From Patescibacteria group bacterium (GTDB lineage Bacteria; Patescibacteriota; Patescibacteriia; Patescibacteriales; GWC2-42-12): 6,571 bases of DNA. Each line of letters begins with the position of its first letter. Position 1 is the stretch's first letter. The notes under the pieces were generated by a model. It saw only the letters and a list, made by a program, of their open reading frames with translations, was not told where the DNA came from and did not search any database. The stretch lies in NCBI GenBank assembly GCA_018813805.1, contig JAHJAP010000116.1, positions 1 to 6,571 of the forward strand, read 5' to 3'. A program made the position numbers and the translations under genes. Below are positions 1 through 5,003 of the stretch, one piece after another.

Positions 1-122
1 GAAATGCTGCTGGAGATTGTAGTAATTACAAATCATTTTGGGTTAGAACCCATGTTCCTTCTACAGGAGTTAATGAAGGAGTAAAAGAAGTGAGATTTTA
101 TTTTGAAGCATTGGTGCTTTAA
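1..122 (+). CDS. 3' end of an unrecognised protein gene, left copy (partial)
   Basis: An open frame enters from the left edge (first full codon at 3) and ends at TAA 120-122, giving the last 39 residues, which finish in VRFYFEALVL. I do not recognise the family. The tail is rich in aromatic and small polar residues (KSFWVRTHVPSTG), which would suit a beta-rich extracellular or surface domain, but that is a guess. Treating it as coding is supported by the right-edge copy (6421-6571, minus strand). That copy keeps the same frame and stop, and its one difference inside the frame, at base 51, swaps His for Tyr without breaking it. The stop codon runs into the base of a 75-bp palindrome. The gene converges on HU, with a terminator between them. 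Confidence 0.55.
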   Translation, partial: NAAGDCSNYKSFWVRTHVPSTGVNEGVKEVRFYFEALVL

Positions 123-123
123 T

Positions 124-198
124 GGGTCTGTCGTTGAATACTCTTTCGAGTATAAAATTTGGAATTTTATACCGAATATGGTATTTGACGATAGACCC
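124..198 (+). repeat. 75-bp complex palindrome, left copy
   Basis: The outer arms (18 nt at each end, starting gggtctgtcg) are relatives of the arms of the 37-bp palindromes at 4331 and 4966. Here they enclose a 39-bp insert that is itself palindromic. The outermost 14 nt of each arm (124-137 with 185-198) pair at every position on the plus strand, counting three G-T wobbles at 130/192, 135/187 and 136/186. The sequence between splits exactly into three abutting hairpins, 138-153, 154-168 and 169-184. A rod fold with an inner 10-bp stem (gtataaaatt against aattttatac, loop tgg) is also possible. There is no T-run, so it is not a standard terminator. Confidence 0.85.
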
Positions 199-219
199 AT
201 AAACTTAATGACAGTGCCC

Positions 220-249
220 ACCATCCCTGACAAGGAAGGTTGAGTTTTT
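220..249 (+). terminator. Possible weak terminator after the left partial gene
   Basis: On the plus strand, accatcc (220-226) and ggaaggt (234-240) form a 7-bp stem with one central mismatch and a 7-nt loop, followed four bases later by TTTTT (245-249). It lies about 100 nt downstream of the plus-strand stop codon, so it could end that transcript. The stem is short and imperfect, and the stronger structure at 304-345 may do the work instead. Confidence 0.3.
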
Positions 250-303
250 GAATATAAAAAATTATATAACAAAAAAACGGAAATGATATTCTTTTTTTTA
301 ATT

Positions 304-345
304 AAAATAAAATTCCCGCCTTTTAAAAGGCGGGAATTTTATTTT
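304..345. terminator. Bidirectional rho-independent terminator (convergent genes)
   Basis: This is a perfect 42-bp palindrome centred between 324 and 325. Its core is the GC-rich arm ttcccgcc paired with ggcgggaa. On the plus strand it runs into ATTTTTTT; on the minus strand it runs into a T-rich tail. It begins 17 nt past the HU stop codon (minus strand), so it should terminate HU. It can also stop transcription arriving from the convergent plus-strand gene at 1-122. Confidence 0.9.
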
Positions 346-361
346 TTTGATTTTGCAAATT

Positions 362-643
362 TTACAAAACAGCTTCTTTAGCGGCTTTGGCAACTTTAAA
401 TTTAACTACAGTCTTTGCAGGAATTTTAACCTGCTCGCCAGTTGCTGGATTTCTACCCATTCTGGCTGCTCGATTAATTTTAACCAACTTACCAATGCCA
501 GGCAAAACAAATTCACCATTTTGTTTAACCTCATCTAGCGCTAAACCAGCTAATTTTTCCAAAAAATCAGCAACGTCTTTTTTGCTCATACTGGTTTTAC
601 CAGCCATGGCATCCAGTAATTGTGATTTTGTCATTTTAGACAT
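362..643 (-). CDS. hup: DNA-binding protein HU
   Basis: This small dimeric nucleoid protein bends and compacts DNA. The 93-residue product matches the family length of about 90. It has the N-terminal helical dimerisation half (TKSQLLDAMA, then DVADFLEKLAGLALDEV), the turn FVLPGIGKL, and the beta-arm signature NRAARMGRNPATGE with the Arg and Pro residues that intercalate into the minor groove. The lysine-rich C-terminus (VVKFKVAKAAKEAVL) is typical. I start it at 643 (MSKMTKSQ); a longer frame reaches 679 but adds only residues the family lacks. A start at 634 (MTKSQ) is also possible. No Shine-Dalgarno sequence is visible; the start is preceded by gtaaaaact. It is probably a single-gene transcript from the promoter at 849-876 with a roughly 200-nt leader, and it ends at the palindromic terminator 304-345. 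IHF alpha or beta is less likely given the overall HU-like sequence. Confidence 0.96.
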   Translation of the reverse strand: MSKMTKSQLLDAMAGKTSMSKKDVADFLEKLAGLALDEVKQNGEFVLPGIGKLVKINRAARMGRNPATGEQVKIPAKTVVKFKVAKAAKEAVL

Positions 644-735
644 AGTTTTTACTTTTAAGGCTATTATTAAATTTAGCATAAATTTTCATAATTTTAAGAA
701 AATTTTATACTAAAAAATTTAATAACAGCTCTTTT

Positions 736-798
736 TTAATTTCTGAATTTTAAAAATCAGAAATATTATTTTAAAATTATTAATTAATTTCTGAATTT
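736..798. repeat. 15-bp direct repeat and hairpin in the HU leader
   Basis: The 15-mer ttaatttctgaattt occurs at 736-750 and again at 784-798. The arm atttctga (739-746) also pairs with tcagaaat (757-764) to give an 8-bp hairpin. Both lie in the untranslated stretch between the HU promoter and the HU start codon. They may shape the leader RNA or simply reflect local duplication. There is no T-run, so I do not call a terminator. Confidence 0.5.
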
Positions 799-848
799 AT
801 CAAAAATACTCTTTTGAACATTTTCAACAAACTCTATATCTATTCAAT

Positions 849-876
849 ATTATACACTATATTCAAAAAAATGCAA
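849..876 (-). promoter_or_regulatory. Sigma-70-type promoter upstream of HU
   Basis: On the minus strand, TTGCAT (876-871) and a perfect TATAAT (854-849) are separated by 16 bp. Transcription would start near 842 and run to HU, leaving a leader of about 200 nt. It lies 76 bp beyond the 3' end of tRNA-Trp, so HU can be expressed independently of the tRNA-L33 cluster. The rest of the spacer (680-951) shows no credible gene. Confidence 0.6.
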
Positions 877-951
877 CCATACGTATCTGACCTTATGCAC
901 AATATACTAAAAAATAAAGTCCTGTCTTGTTCTTGCGCATTTCTTGATTTG

Positions 952-1022
952 CAGGGGAAGAAGGAATCGAACCCTCGCCTCTGGTTTTGGAGACCAGAAT
1001 TCTACCACTAAAATATTCCCCC
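952..1022 (-). tRNA. trnW: tRNA-Trp (anticodon CCA)
   Basis: The minus strand folds into a cloverleaf. The acceptor GGGGGAA pairs with TTCCCCT, with G-T as the outermost pair. The anticodon stem CTGGT/ACCAG holds loop CTCCAAA, giving anticodon CCA. The T arm GAGGG/CCTTC carries loop TTCGATT. The D stem is weak: A14, G18G19 and A21 are present, but positions 10 and 25 are T and T. The discriminator is G and CCA is not encoded (CAA follows). It sits 39 bp downstream of rpmG. Confidence 0.9.
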
Positions 1023-1061
1023 AAAATAACAACAGAAGCATACTACAACGCATTCCTATAA

Positions 1062-1217
1062 TTATTTTGTCTCTTTATGCAAAGTATGTCCATTACAATG
1101 CTTACAAAATTTTTTCATTTCCAATCTATCTTTAAGAATTTTTTTATTTTTTTTTGAATAATAATTAATTCTCTTACACTCTTTGCACTCTAATTTTATC
1201 ATGTTATCTTGAGACAT
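1062..1217 (-). CDS. rpmG: 50S ribosomal protein L33
   Basis: This 51-residue protein begins [14 protein letters not shown] and ends HTLHKETK. L33 is a small large-subunit protein located near the E site. The family pattern is clear: an N-terminal IKLECKEC segment, [10 protein letters not shown] in the middle, and [19 protein letters not shown] at the end. The cysteine pairs C11/C14 and C38/C41 make it the zinc-binding (C+) form. Length matches the usual 49-55 residues. The start is ATG at 1217; there is no Shine-Dalgarno sequence, and the start context taaaactATGTC is shared with HU. It lies between tRNA-Tyr and tRNA-Trp, all on one strand, and may be cotranscribed with them. In many bacteria rpmG is followed by tRNA-Trp, then secE and nusG; here the Trp tRNA is kept but secE is not in the window. 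Confidence 0.95.
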   Translation of the reverse strand: MSQDNMIKLECKECKRINYYSKKNKKILKDRLEMKKFCKHCNGHTLHKETK

Positions 1218-1250
1218 AGTTTTAATTTTTAAATTTTAATTTAAAGAATA

Positions 1251-1282
1251 TGTTGCCAAATATAGTATTTAACAACAGACCT
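1251..1282 (-). repeat. Decayed copy of the palindrome family
   Basis: Read on the minus strand this begins aggtctgttgttaaatac and continues to tatttggcaaca. The arms tgttgttaaata and tgttgccaaata pair with two mismatches. The first half resembles the arm of the intact palindromes (gggtctgtcgttgaatac). It lies between tRNA-Tyr and rpmG. I read it as an eroded member of the family. Confidence 0.5.
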
Positions 1283-1292
1283 CTAATATAAG

Positions 1293-1375
1293 TGGGCCGG
1301 GTAGGATTCGAACCTACGAAGACAAAAGCCAGCAGATTTACAGTCTGCCCCAGTTGACCGCTTTGGTACCGACCC
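1293..1375 (-). tRNA. trnY: tRNA-Tyr (anticodon GTA)
   Basis: The acceptor GGGTCGG pairs with CCGGCCC, with one T-G wobble. The anticodon stem GCAGA/TCTGC encloses CTGTAAA, giving anticodon GTA. There is a long variable arm (around TGGCTTTTGTCTTC), as expected of a class II bacterial Tyr tRNA. The T arm GTAGG/CCTAC has loop TTCGAAT. The discriminator is A and CCA is not encoded. It is 23 bp from tRNA-Thr on the same strand, the common bacterial Thr-Tyr pairing. Confidence 0.96.
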
Positions 1376-1398
1376 AATAGTCAATTGTTAATTTCCTG

Positions 1399-1471
1399 AG
1401 CCGTTGCGCGGAATTGGACCGCGGACCTACTCCTTACCATGGAGTTGCTCTACCAACTGAGCTACAACGGC
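1399..1471 (-). tRNA. trnT: tRNA-Thr (anticodon GGT)
   Basis: The acceptor GCCGTTG/CAACGGC and the D arm GCTC/GAGC are perfectly paired, and the D loop AGTTGGTA carries G18G19. The anticodon stem ACTCC/GGAGT holds ATGGTAA, giving anticodon GGT. The T stem CGCGG/CCGCG is perfect, but its loop reads TCCAATT, so position 55 is C instead of the nearly universal T. The discriminator is T and CCA is not encoded. It is the first tRNA of the cluster in transcription order. Confidence 0.95.
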
Positions 1472-1602
1472 ACTACTATACCAAGGATTAGTTAAAAGTT
1501 CGTAAAGTTAAAAGCTGAAAGTCGGAAAATTAACAAGCTCAAAATTCAAGGTTCTAGGGTCAATGCTAAGAAGCTAACTAAAAGCTAAAATTTGAGAATT
1601 TA

Positions 1603-1626
1603 GGTCAAATACGGCATTCAATAACA
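1603..1626 (-). repeat. Second decayed copy of the palindrome family
   Basis: On the minus strand this reads ttgttattgaatgccgtatttgacc, with gttattgaat resembling the left outer arm and gtatttgac the right outer arm of the 75-bp form. The central insert is missing, so it looks like the short form with several substitutions. It lies in the spacer (1472-1717) between tRNA-Thr and the TPR gene. That spacer holds no credible gene; it also has near-repeats of gttaaaag and aagcta near 1490-1590. Confidence 0.4.
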
Positions 1627-1642
1627 ATTATTTAAAATAATA

Positions 1643-1711
1643 AATGACAAATTTCCAATAACAGATCGGCGTTAAAATTTATTCATCATTCGTCATTGGA
1701 AATTTGTCATT
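1643..1711. repeat. 17-bp perfect inverted repeat after the TPR gene
   Basis: aatgacaaatttccaat (1643-1659) is the exact reverse complement of 1695-1711, with a 35-nt loop between. It begins 6 bp beyond the TPR gene stop. The loop holds the related string attcgtcatt. The minus-strand sequence that follows is only moderately T-rich (attattttaaat), so it could act as a weak terminator. It looks more like a dispersed intergenic repeat. Confidence 0.6.
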
Positions 1712-1717
1712 AACTTG

Positions 1718-2587
1718 TTATAGCTCTTCAATCTGTTTTTTAAATAATTCAATCTTTTTATTTTCCGGATTCACCTCTATCAGCTTATTACACACATTCA
1801 AGGCCAAATGTTTATCTTTTATAATTATACTTAATTGCAACATTGTGTCAAGATAACGAGGGTGATTAGGTTCTATTTCTAAAGCCTTTTTAAGGCTTTT
1901 AACAGCTTCTTTCAAACTATTCATTGCTTGATAAACTAAAGCTAAATTATAAAAAGTCTGGGCATTTTGTTTATTCATCTTTAATGATTTAATATAATCT
2001 TCTTTAGCTTGATTAAGATCTCCGCTTTCTTTAGCTATTTGGGCTAAATTTTCATAAACATCTTCATCGTCTTGCTTTAATTTTAAAACATGTTCAAACG
2101 CTTGCTTAGCCTCTTCTAAGCTTTTTTGTTCAAAATATAAATGGCCCAATTCTTTAAAAGCCATAATATTTCTGCTATCTAATCCTATAATTTTAATATA
2201 TTTTTTTTCTGCTTCAAGTAAATCGTTTTGTTTTTTTAATTCCTCTGCTTCATTAAATAATTGATCTATAATTAATTTAATATTTTCCACTTTAATTTCA
2301 GATTTCTGATAATCATTTTTCAAATTTTGAATTTTCTTATACGCCCAGCCAAAAAAATTATTCAAATATGTTGTTAAGGGATTAATTAATCTAGCAAATT
2401 TCGCCAACCACTTTACAATATTTCGTTTTAATCTTGTGCCAATAATTTGTTCTTTAAATTTTGCTTCTTTTTCAGCTGGAATATTTTCAACATCCAATGT
2501 TGCTAAAAAAGAAAATTTTTTAGAAACAATAACTATAATAACGATCAAACTAGCTAAAATTAAAATTAATGGAATAATATTGTACAT
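1718..2587 (-). CDS. Membrane-anchored TPR-repeat protein
   Basis: The 289-residue protein starts with a hydrophobic segment (about residues 4-21) followed by KK, which reads as a single N-terminal membrane anchor. The rest is therefore probably cytoplasmic, by the positive-inside rule. Residues 30-106 are a basic, mostly helical linker. Five contiguous 34-residue TPR units follow at about 107-140, 141-174, 175-208, 209-242 and 243-276. They show the expected pattern, for example FYNLALVYQAMNSLKEA and a closing LEIEPNH. TPR arrays mediate protein-protein contacts. No catalytic domain is present and the partner cannot be read from the sequence. The start codon is 9 bp from the aldolase stop, with no Shine-Dalgarno sequence, so it is probably the last gene of the operon and translated from the aldolase message. 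The exact function is unknown. Confidence 0.85.
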   Translation of the reverse strand: MYNIIPLILILASLIVIIVIVSKKFSFLATLDVENIPAEKEAKFKEQIIGTRLKRNIVKWLAKFARLINPLTTYLNNFFGWAYKKIQNLKNDYQKSEIKVENIKLIIDQLFNEAEELKKQNDLLEAEKKYIKIIGLDSRNIMAFKELGHLYFEQKSLEEAKQAFEHVLKLKQDDEDVYENLAQIAKESGDLNQAKEDYIKSLKMNKQNAQTFYNLALVYQAMNSLKEAVKSLKKALEIEPNHPRYLDTMLQLSIIIKDKHLALNVCNKLIEVNPENKKIELFKKQIEEL

Positions 2588-2596
2588 AGTTTAAAT

Positions 2597-3478
2597 TTAT
2601 TTCCAACTGTCTAAATTTTTAAATGTTACTTGATTAGCGCTACCAAAAAGTTTTATTTTGTCTATCACAACCAGTTCTACTGCTTTAATGGTTGGCTTAA
2701 GTAAATTTCTAGGATCCATTTCTTTTTTATTTTTAGCGCAAACACTAATTAAAGTTTGACAAAAAGCTATTTTAATATCACTCCCAATGTTTATTATATT
2801 AACTCCCAGCTTTATTGCTTTTTTTATCTTTTGATTACTTATACCTGAACCGCCATGAAGAACAAAAACTTTTTTAGTCATTGTTTTAATATTTTTTAAA
2901 AGATGAAAGTTAATGTCTTCATTTTCGTAAACACCATGCGCTGTTCCAATGGCAGCGGCGATTGTATCAACTTTAGTCTGCTGAACAAACTTAACAACAT
3001 CTTCCAGTTTTGCTTGAGGAATTTCTTTTAGTGTTTTACCTATCTCGCCATGACCTCCAACAATTGACCCTATTTCTCCTTGAATCCAAACGTTTTTAGG
3101 TCGCGCGAATTTAACTACTTGCTTAGTTAAATTAACATTTTCATCAAATGGCAAATTTGAAGCATCAATATGAATTGAGGTAAAACCAGCATTAATGCAT
3201 TCATAAACAATATCAAGATCTCCACCATGATCCAAGTGTAGAGCAACTGGCACTAAAGCGCCAACATTTTTAGCAACTGTTGAAACAAGATGAACGACTG
3301 GTTTAAGCCCCATATATTTAATAGCGCTTTCTGATACTTGCATAATAATCGGCGACTTGGTTTTAACTGCCGCTTGCGCTACTCCTAAAATTGATTCTAA
3401 ATTGATAATATTAAACGCGCCCACAGCATAACCGTTTTGTTGAGCTTTTTTAACTATATTTTTTATATGAACTAACAT
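2597..3478 (-). CDS. fba: Class II fructose-bisphosphate aldolase
   Basis: This is a zinc-dependent aldolase of the Fba/GatY/KbaY family. It cleaves fructose 1,6-bisphosphate to dihydroxyacetone phosphate and glyceraldehyde 3-phosphate in glycolysis, or runs in reverse. The 293-residue product matches the family length. Key motifs are present: VALHLDHGG with catalytic Asp83 and zinc ligand His84; IDAS at 104-107; GEIG around Glu135; AIGTAHGVY with zinc ligand His181; VLHGGSG with His208 and the phosphate-binding glycines; and NIGSD at 230-234, where the family usually has N-(I/V)-x-T-(D/E). Sequence alone cannot fully exclude tagatose-bisphosphate as substrate, but adjacency to triosephosphate isomerase favours the glycolytic role. 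The start at 3478 (MLVHIKNIVKKAQQNGYAVGAFN) matches the family's usual N-terminus. A 12-bp hairpin separates it from tpiA, and the TPR gene follows within 9 bp. Confidence 0.94.
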   Translation of the reverse strand: MLVHIKNIVKKAQQNGYAVGAFNIINLESILGVAQAAVKTKSPIIMQVSESAIKYMGLKPVVHLVSTVAKNVGALVPVALHLDHGGDLDIVYECINAGFTSIHIDASNLPFDENVNLTKQVVKFARPKNVWIQGEIGSIVGGHGEIGKTLKEIPQAKLEDVVKFVQQTKVDTIAAAIGTAHGVYENEDINFHLLKNIKTMTKKVFVLHGGSGISNQKIKKAIKLGVNIINIGSDIKIAFCQTLISVCAKNKKEMDPRNLLKPTIKAVELVVIDKIKLFGSANQVTFKNLDSWK

Positions 3479-3494
3479 GAATTAAAAATTATAA

Positions 3495-3524
3495 AACCAA
3501 TAATTTTTAAATAAATTATTGGTT
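3495..3524 (-). other. 12-bp hairpin spanning the tpiA stop codon
   Basis: aaccaataattt (3495-3506) pairs perfectly with aaattattggtt (3513-3524) around a 6-nt loop. The tpiA stop (3516-3518) lies inside the stem. On the minus strand the stem runs into a T-rich stretch (ttttataattttt) just before the aldolase start. It may be a weak attenuator or an RNA-stabilising 3' structure that sets the ratio of the two enzymes. With only a few G-C pairs, full termination is unlikely. Confidence 0.45.
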
Positions 3525-4313
3525 ATGAGTTAAAATTTTAGTTATTTTATAAAATTCATTTATATCCAAACTAGCGCTGCCAACTAATAAACCATCAATA
3601 TTTTCTAAATCAACAAATCCTTTAACATTTTTACTGTCAATACTGCCTCCATAAATTATACGAAAATTATCATTTACTACTTTCATGCCAAACATATCAT
3701 TTAATGTTAATTTAATAATTTTATGAGCATATTCAGCTTCTGCTGATTCAATAACCATGCCTTGTCCTTTACCAGAACTAATTGCCCAAATCGGTTCATA
3801 AGCGATTATTATTTGTTGATTACCCAAAACATTAACTCCGCTTAATGATTGTTGTAATTGATCAACCAAGACAAAGTCTCGTTTATTAGTCTTTTTTTCT
3901 TCCCAACTTTCTCCAATACAGATAATAGGTGTTATTTTTTCAGTTTTAATAACAGCTTTGATTTTTTTATGCACCATTTCATAATTTTCCAATAAATACC
4001 GACGACGTTCACTGTGTCCAATAATAACATAATTACAACCCAACTCAACCAACATTGATGGCGAAATTTCCCCCGTGTAAGTTCCATTGTCTTCCCAAAA
4101 AACATTTTGCGCGCCCAATTTTAATGAAGTTTTACTAATAATTCTGCCTACATCTGCCAAGGCTGGTGAAGCGCAACAAATCACTACTTCATTATTAATT
4201 TCATCATTAAAAAAATCTTTAAATTTCTTTTTAAATTCATCAACAACCGTTAAAGTTTCCTGTAAATTTAGATACATTTTCCAATTAGCAATAATTATTT
4301 TTTGTTTAGTCAT
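3516..4313 (-). CDS. tpiA: Triosephosphate isomerase
   Basis: It interconverts dihydroxyacetone phosphate and glyceraldehyde 3-phosphate, the step that follows aldolase, whose gene lies next downstream. All catalytic elements are present: NWKM with Asn10 and Lys12; IIGHSERR with His100; AYEPIWAISSGKG with Glu173, followed by the flexible loop 6; and the phosphate-binding GGSID and GLLVGSASL near the C-terminus. Loop 6 reads AISSGK where most bacteria have AIGTGK. The 265 residues compare with a usual length of about 250, the excess being in small insertions such as FFNDEINNE near 34-42. I start it at 4313 (MTKQKIIIANWKM). The frame stays open to 4382, but those extra codons translate the 37-bp palindrome at 4331-4367 and are not protein. 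No Shine-Dalgarno sequence is visible. Confidence 0.96.
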   Translation of the reverse strand: MTKQKIIIANWKMYLNLQETLTVVDEFKKKFKDFFNDEINNEVVICCASPALADVGRIISKTSLKLGAQNVFWEDNGTYTGEISPSMLVELGCNYVIIGHSERRRYLLENYEMVHKKIKAVIKTEKITPIICIGESWEEKKTNKRDFVLVDQLQQSLSGVNVLGNQQIIIAYEPIWAISSGKGQGMVIESAEAEYAHKIIKLTLNDMFGMKVVNDNFRIIYGGSIDSKNVKGFVDLENIDGLLVGSASLDINEFYKITKILTHNQ

Positions 4314-4330
4314 ATATTTTTTATTATTTA

Positions 4331-4367
4331 GGGTCTGTCGCCGAATACCGTATTCGGCGACAGACCC
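4331..4367. repeat. Perfect 37-bp palindrome between scpB and tpiA
   Basis: The 18-nt arms gggtctgtcgccgaatac and their exact complement flank a single central C (4349). The same sequence, with G at the centre, occurs at 4966-5002, so the two copies are one element in opposite orientations. It lies 17 bp upstream of the tpiA start. With no T-run and two near-identical copies in 650 bp, it fits a REP-like or miniature mobile palindrome better than a terminator. Confidence 0.9.
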
Positions 4368-4393
4368 ATTTAATAATAACATTAAAATTAATT

Positions 4394-4957
4394 TTAAGCT
4401 ATAGTTGATGTTTGCTTGTCAGCCTCATTTAACATTTTATCTAATGTATCATCTTGATGTAATTTTTGATAATTTGGCAATTCTTCTATATTATTAATAC
4501 CTAAAAAACGAATAAAATCTAAAGTAATTGTGTAATAAGTTTCATTTTTCTTTTTGTCAATTTTAGCTTCAATCAAGCCGCGCAAGAGTAAATTACGCAA
4601 AATTAAAGCGCAATTAACTCCTCTAATTCTATCTAAATCAATTTTGGAGATCGGGCAACGATAAGCAATAATAGTTAAGGTTTCTAAGCTTGGCTGTGAT
4701 AATTCGCCCGTTGTTTCATCTTTAATAAATTCTTGCACCAGCTGGGCATTAATTGGCGAACTAACCATTTGATATTTATCTACGTGTTTAATTATTTTGA
4801 TTCCATTTAATGAGTTTTTATAACTTTCCACTAATTCATCGCCAGCTATCTGAATTTCTTTGGTGTTAATTTTCAATAAATCAGCTATTTGTTTAATAGA
4901 CAATGGCTTAGCTGAAATAAATAATAAAGATTCAATTTTTGATTTTATAAAATTCAT
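4394..4957 (-). CDS. scpB: Segregation and condensation protein B
   Basis: ScpB is the small winged-helix protein that, as a dimer, binds the ScpA kleisin and works with SMC in compacting and segregating the chromosome. The 187-residue product has the family's order. The N-terminal winged helix begins KSKIESLLFISAKPLSIKQIADLL, which matches the ScpB opening closely. The second winged helix includes LSQPSLETLTIIAYRCPISKIDLDRIRGVNC, the most conserved ScpB stretch (usually ...YkQPiTraeIe.IRGV), followed by LLLRGLIE. The C-terminus is a short acidic tail. Length fits the usual 180-200 residues. It directly follows scpA, as in most bacteria, but the two are separated by a 37-bp palindrome ending 8 nt before its ATG. 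There is no Shine-Dalgarno sequence. Confidence 0.95.
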   Translation of the reverse strand: MNFIKSKIESLLFISAKPLSIKQIADLLKINTKEIQIAGDELVESYKNSLNGIKIIKHVDKYQMVSSPINAQLVQEFIKDETTGELSQPSLETLTIIAYRCPISKIDLDRIRGVNCALILRNLLLRGLIEAKIDKKKNETYYTITLDFIRFLGINNIEELPNYQKLHQDDTLDKMLNEADKQTSTIA

Positions 4958-4965
4958 ATTTTTAC

Positions 4966-5002
4966 GGGTCTGTCGCCGAATACGGTATTCGGCGACAGAC
5001 CC
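4966..5002. repeat. Perfect 37-bp palindrome between scpA and scpB
   Basis: Identical to the element at 4331-4367 except for the central base (G at 4984). It fills 37 of the 46 bp between the scpA stop and the scpB start. In the message it begins one base after the scpA TAA and ends 8 nt before the scpB ATG. A transcript would form an 18-bp stem there, which could hinder initiation at scpB or protect the upstream message from 3' exonucleases. Confidence 0.92.
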
Positions 5003-5003
5003 T

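Larger units (their letters stand above)
1..213. repeat. Left arm of a 213-bp inverted repeat
   Basis: Bases 1-213 match the reverse complement of 6330-6542, position i pairing with 6543-i. I see only three differences, at 51, 126 and 206. The repeat covers the 3' end of the unknown gene, its 75-bp palindrome and about 15 bp beyond. The left arm is cut by the window edge, so its true length is unknown. It could be a duplicated gene end, part of a multicopy family, or a contig break in a repeat. Confidence 0.93.

Noticed and set aside
33..272. 79-residue minus-strand open frame
   Set aside because: It runs across the 75-bp palindrome and antisense to the tail of the duplicated gene, and resembles no family. 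It is open only because the palindrome lacks stops in that frame.
387..713. 108-residue plus-strand frame, with a smaller one at 347-538
   Set aside because: Antisense shadows of HU, which has full family support on the minus strand.
680..951. A hidden secE or other small gene after tRNA-Trp
   Set aside because: Reading the minus-strand frames gives only very short peptides (for example 13 codons at 780-821) without SecE features.
944..1135. 63-residue plus-strand open frame (and a 65-residue one at 814-1011)
   Set aside because: Both cross tRNA-Trp, and the first also runs antisense to rpmG. The peptide GRRNRTLASGFGDQ is the familiar false translation of a tRNA gene.
4331..4367. Terminator after scpB
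   Set aside because: The stem is perfect, but neither strand has a T-run after it and the same element recurs within the scpA-scpB gap, so a dispersed repeat explains it better.
4314..4382. N-terminal extension of TpiA
   Set aside because: The additional codons translate the palindrome at 4331-4367, and the family begins a few residues before NWKM, which fits the ATG at 4313.
4087..4404. 105-residue plus-strand frame
   Set aside because: Antisense shadow of the tpiA 5' half and the 37-bp palindrome; no recognisable protein.
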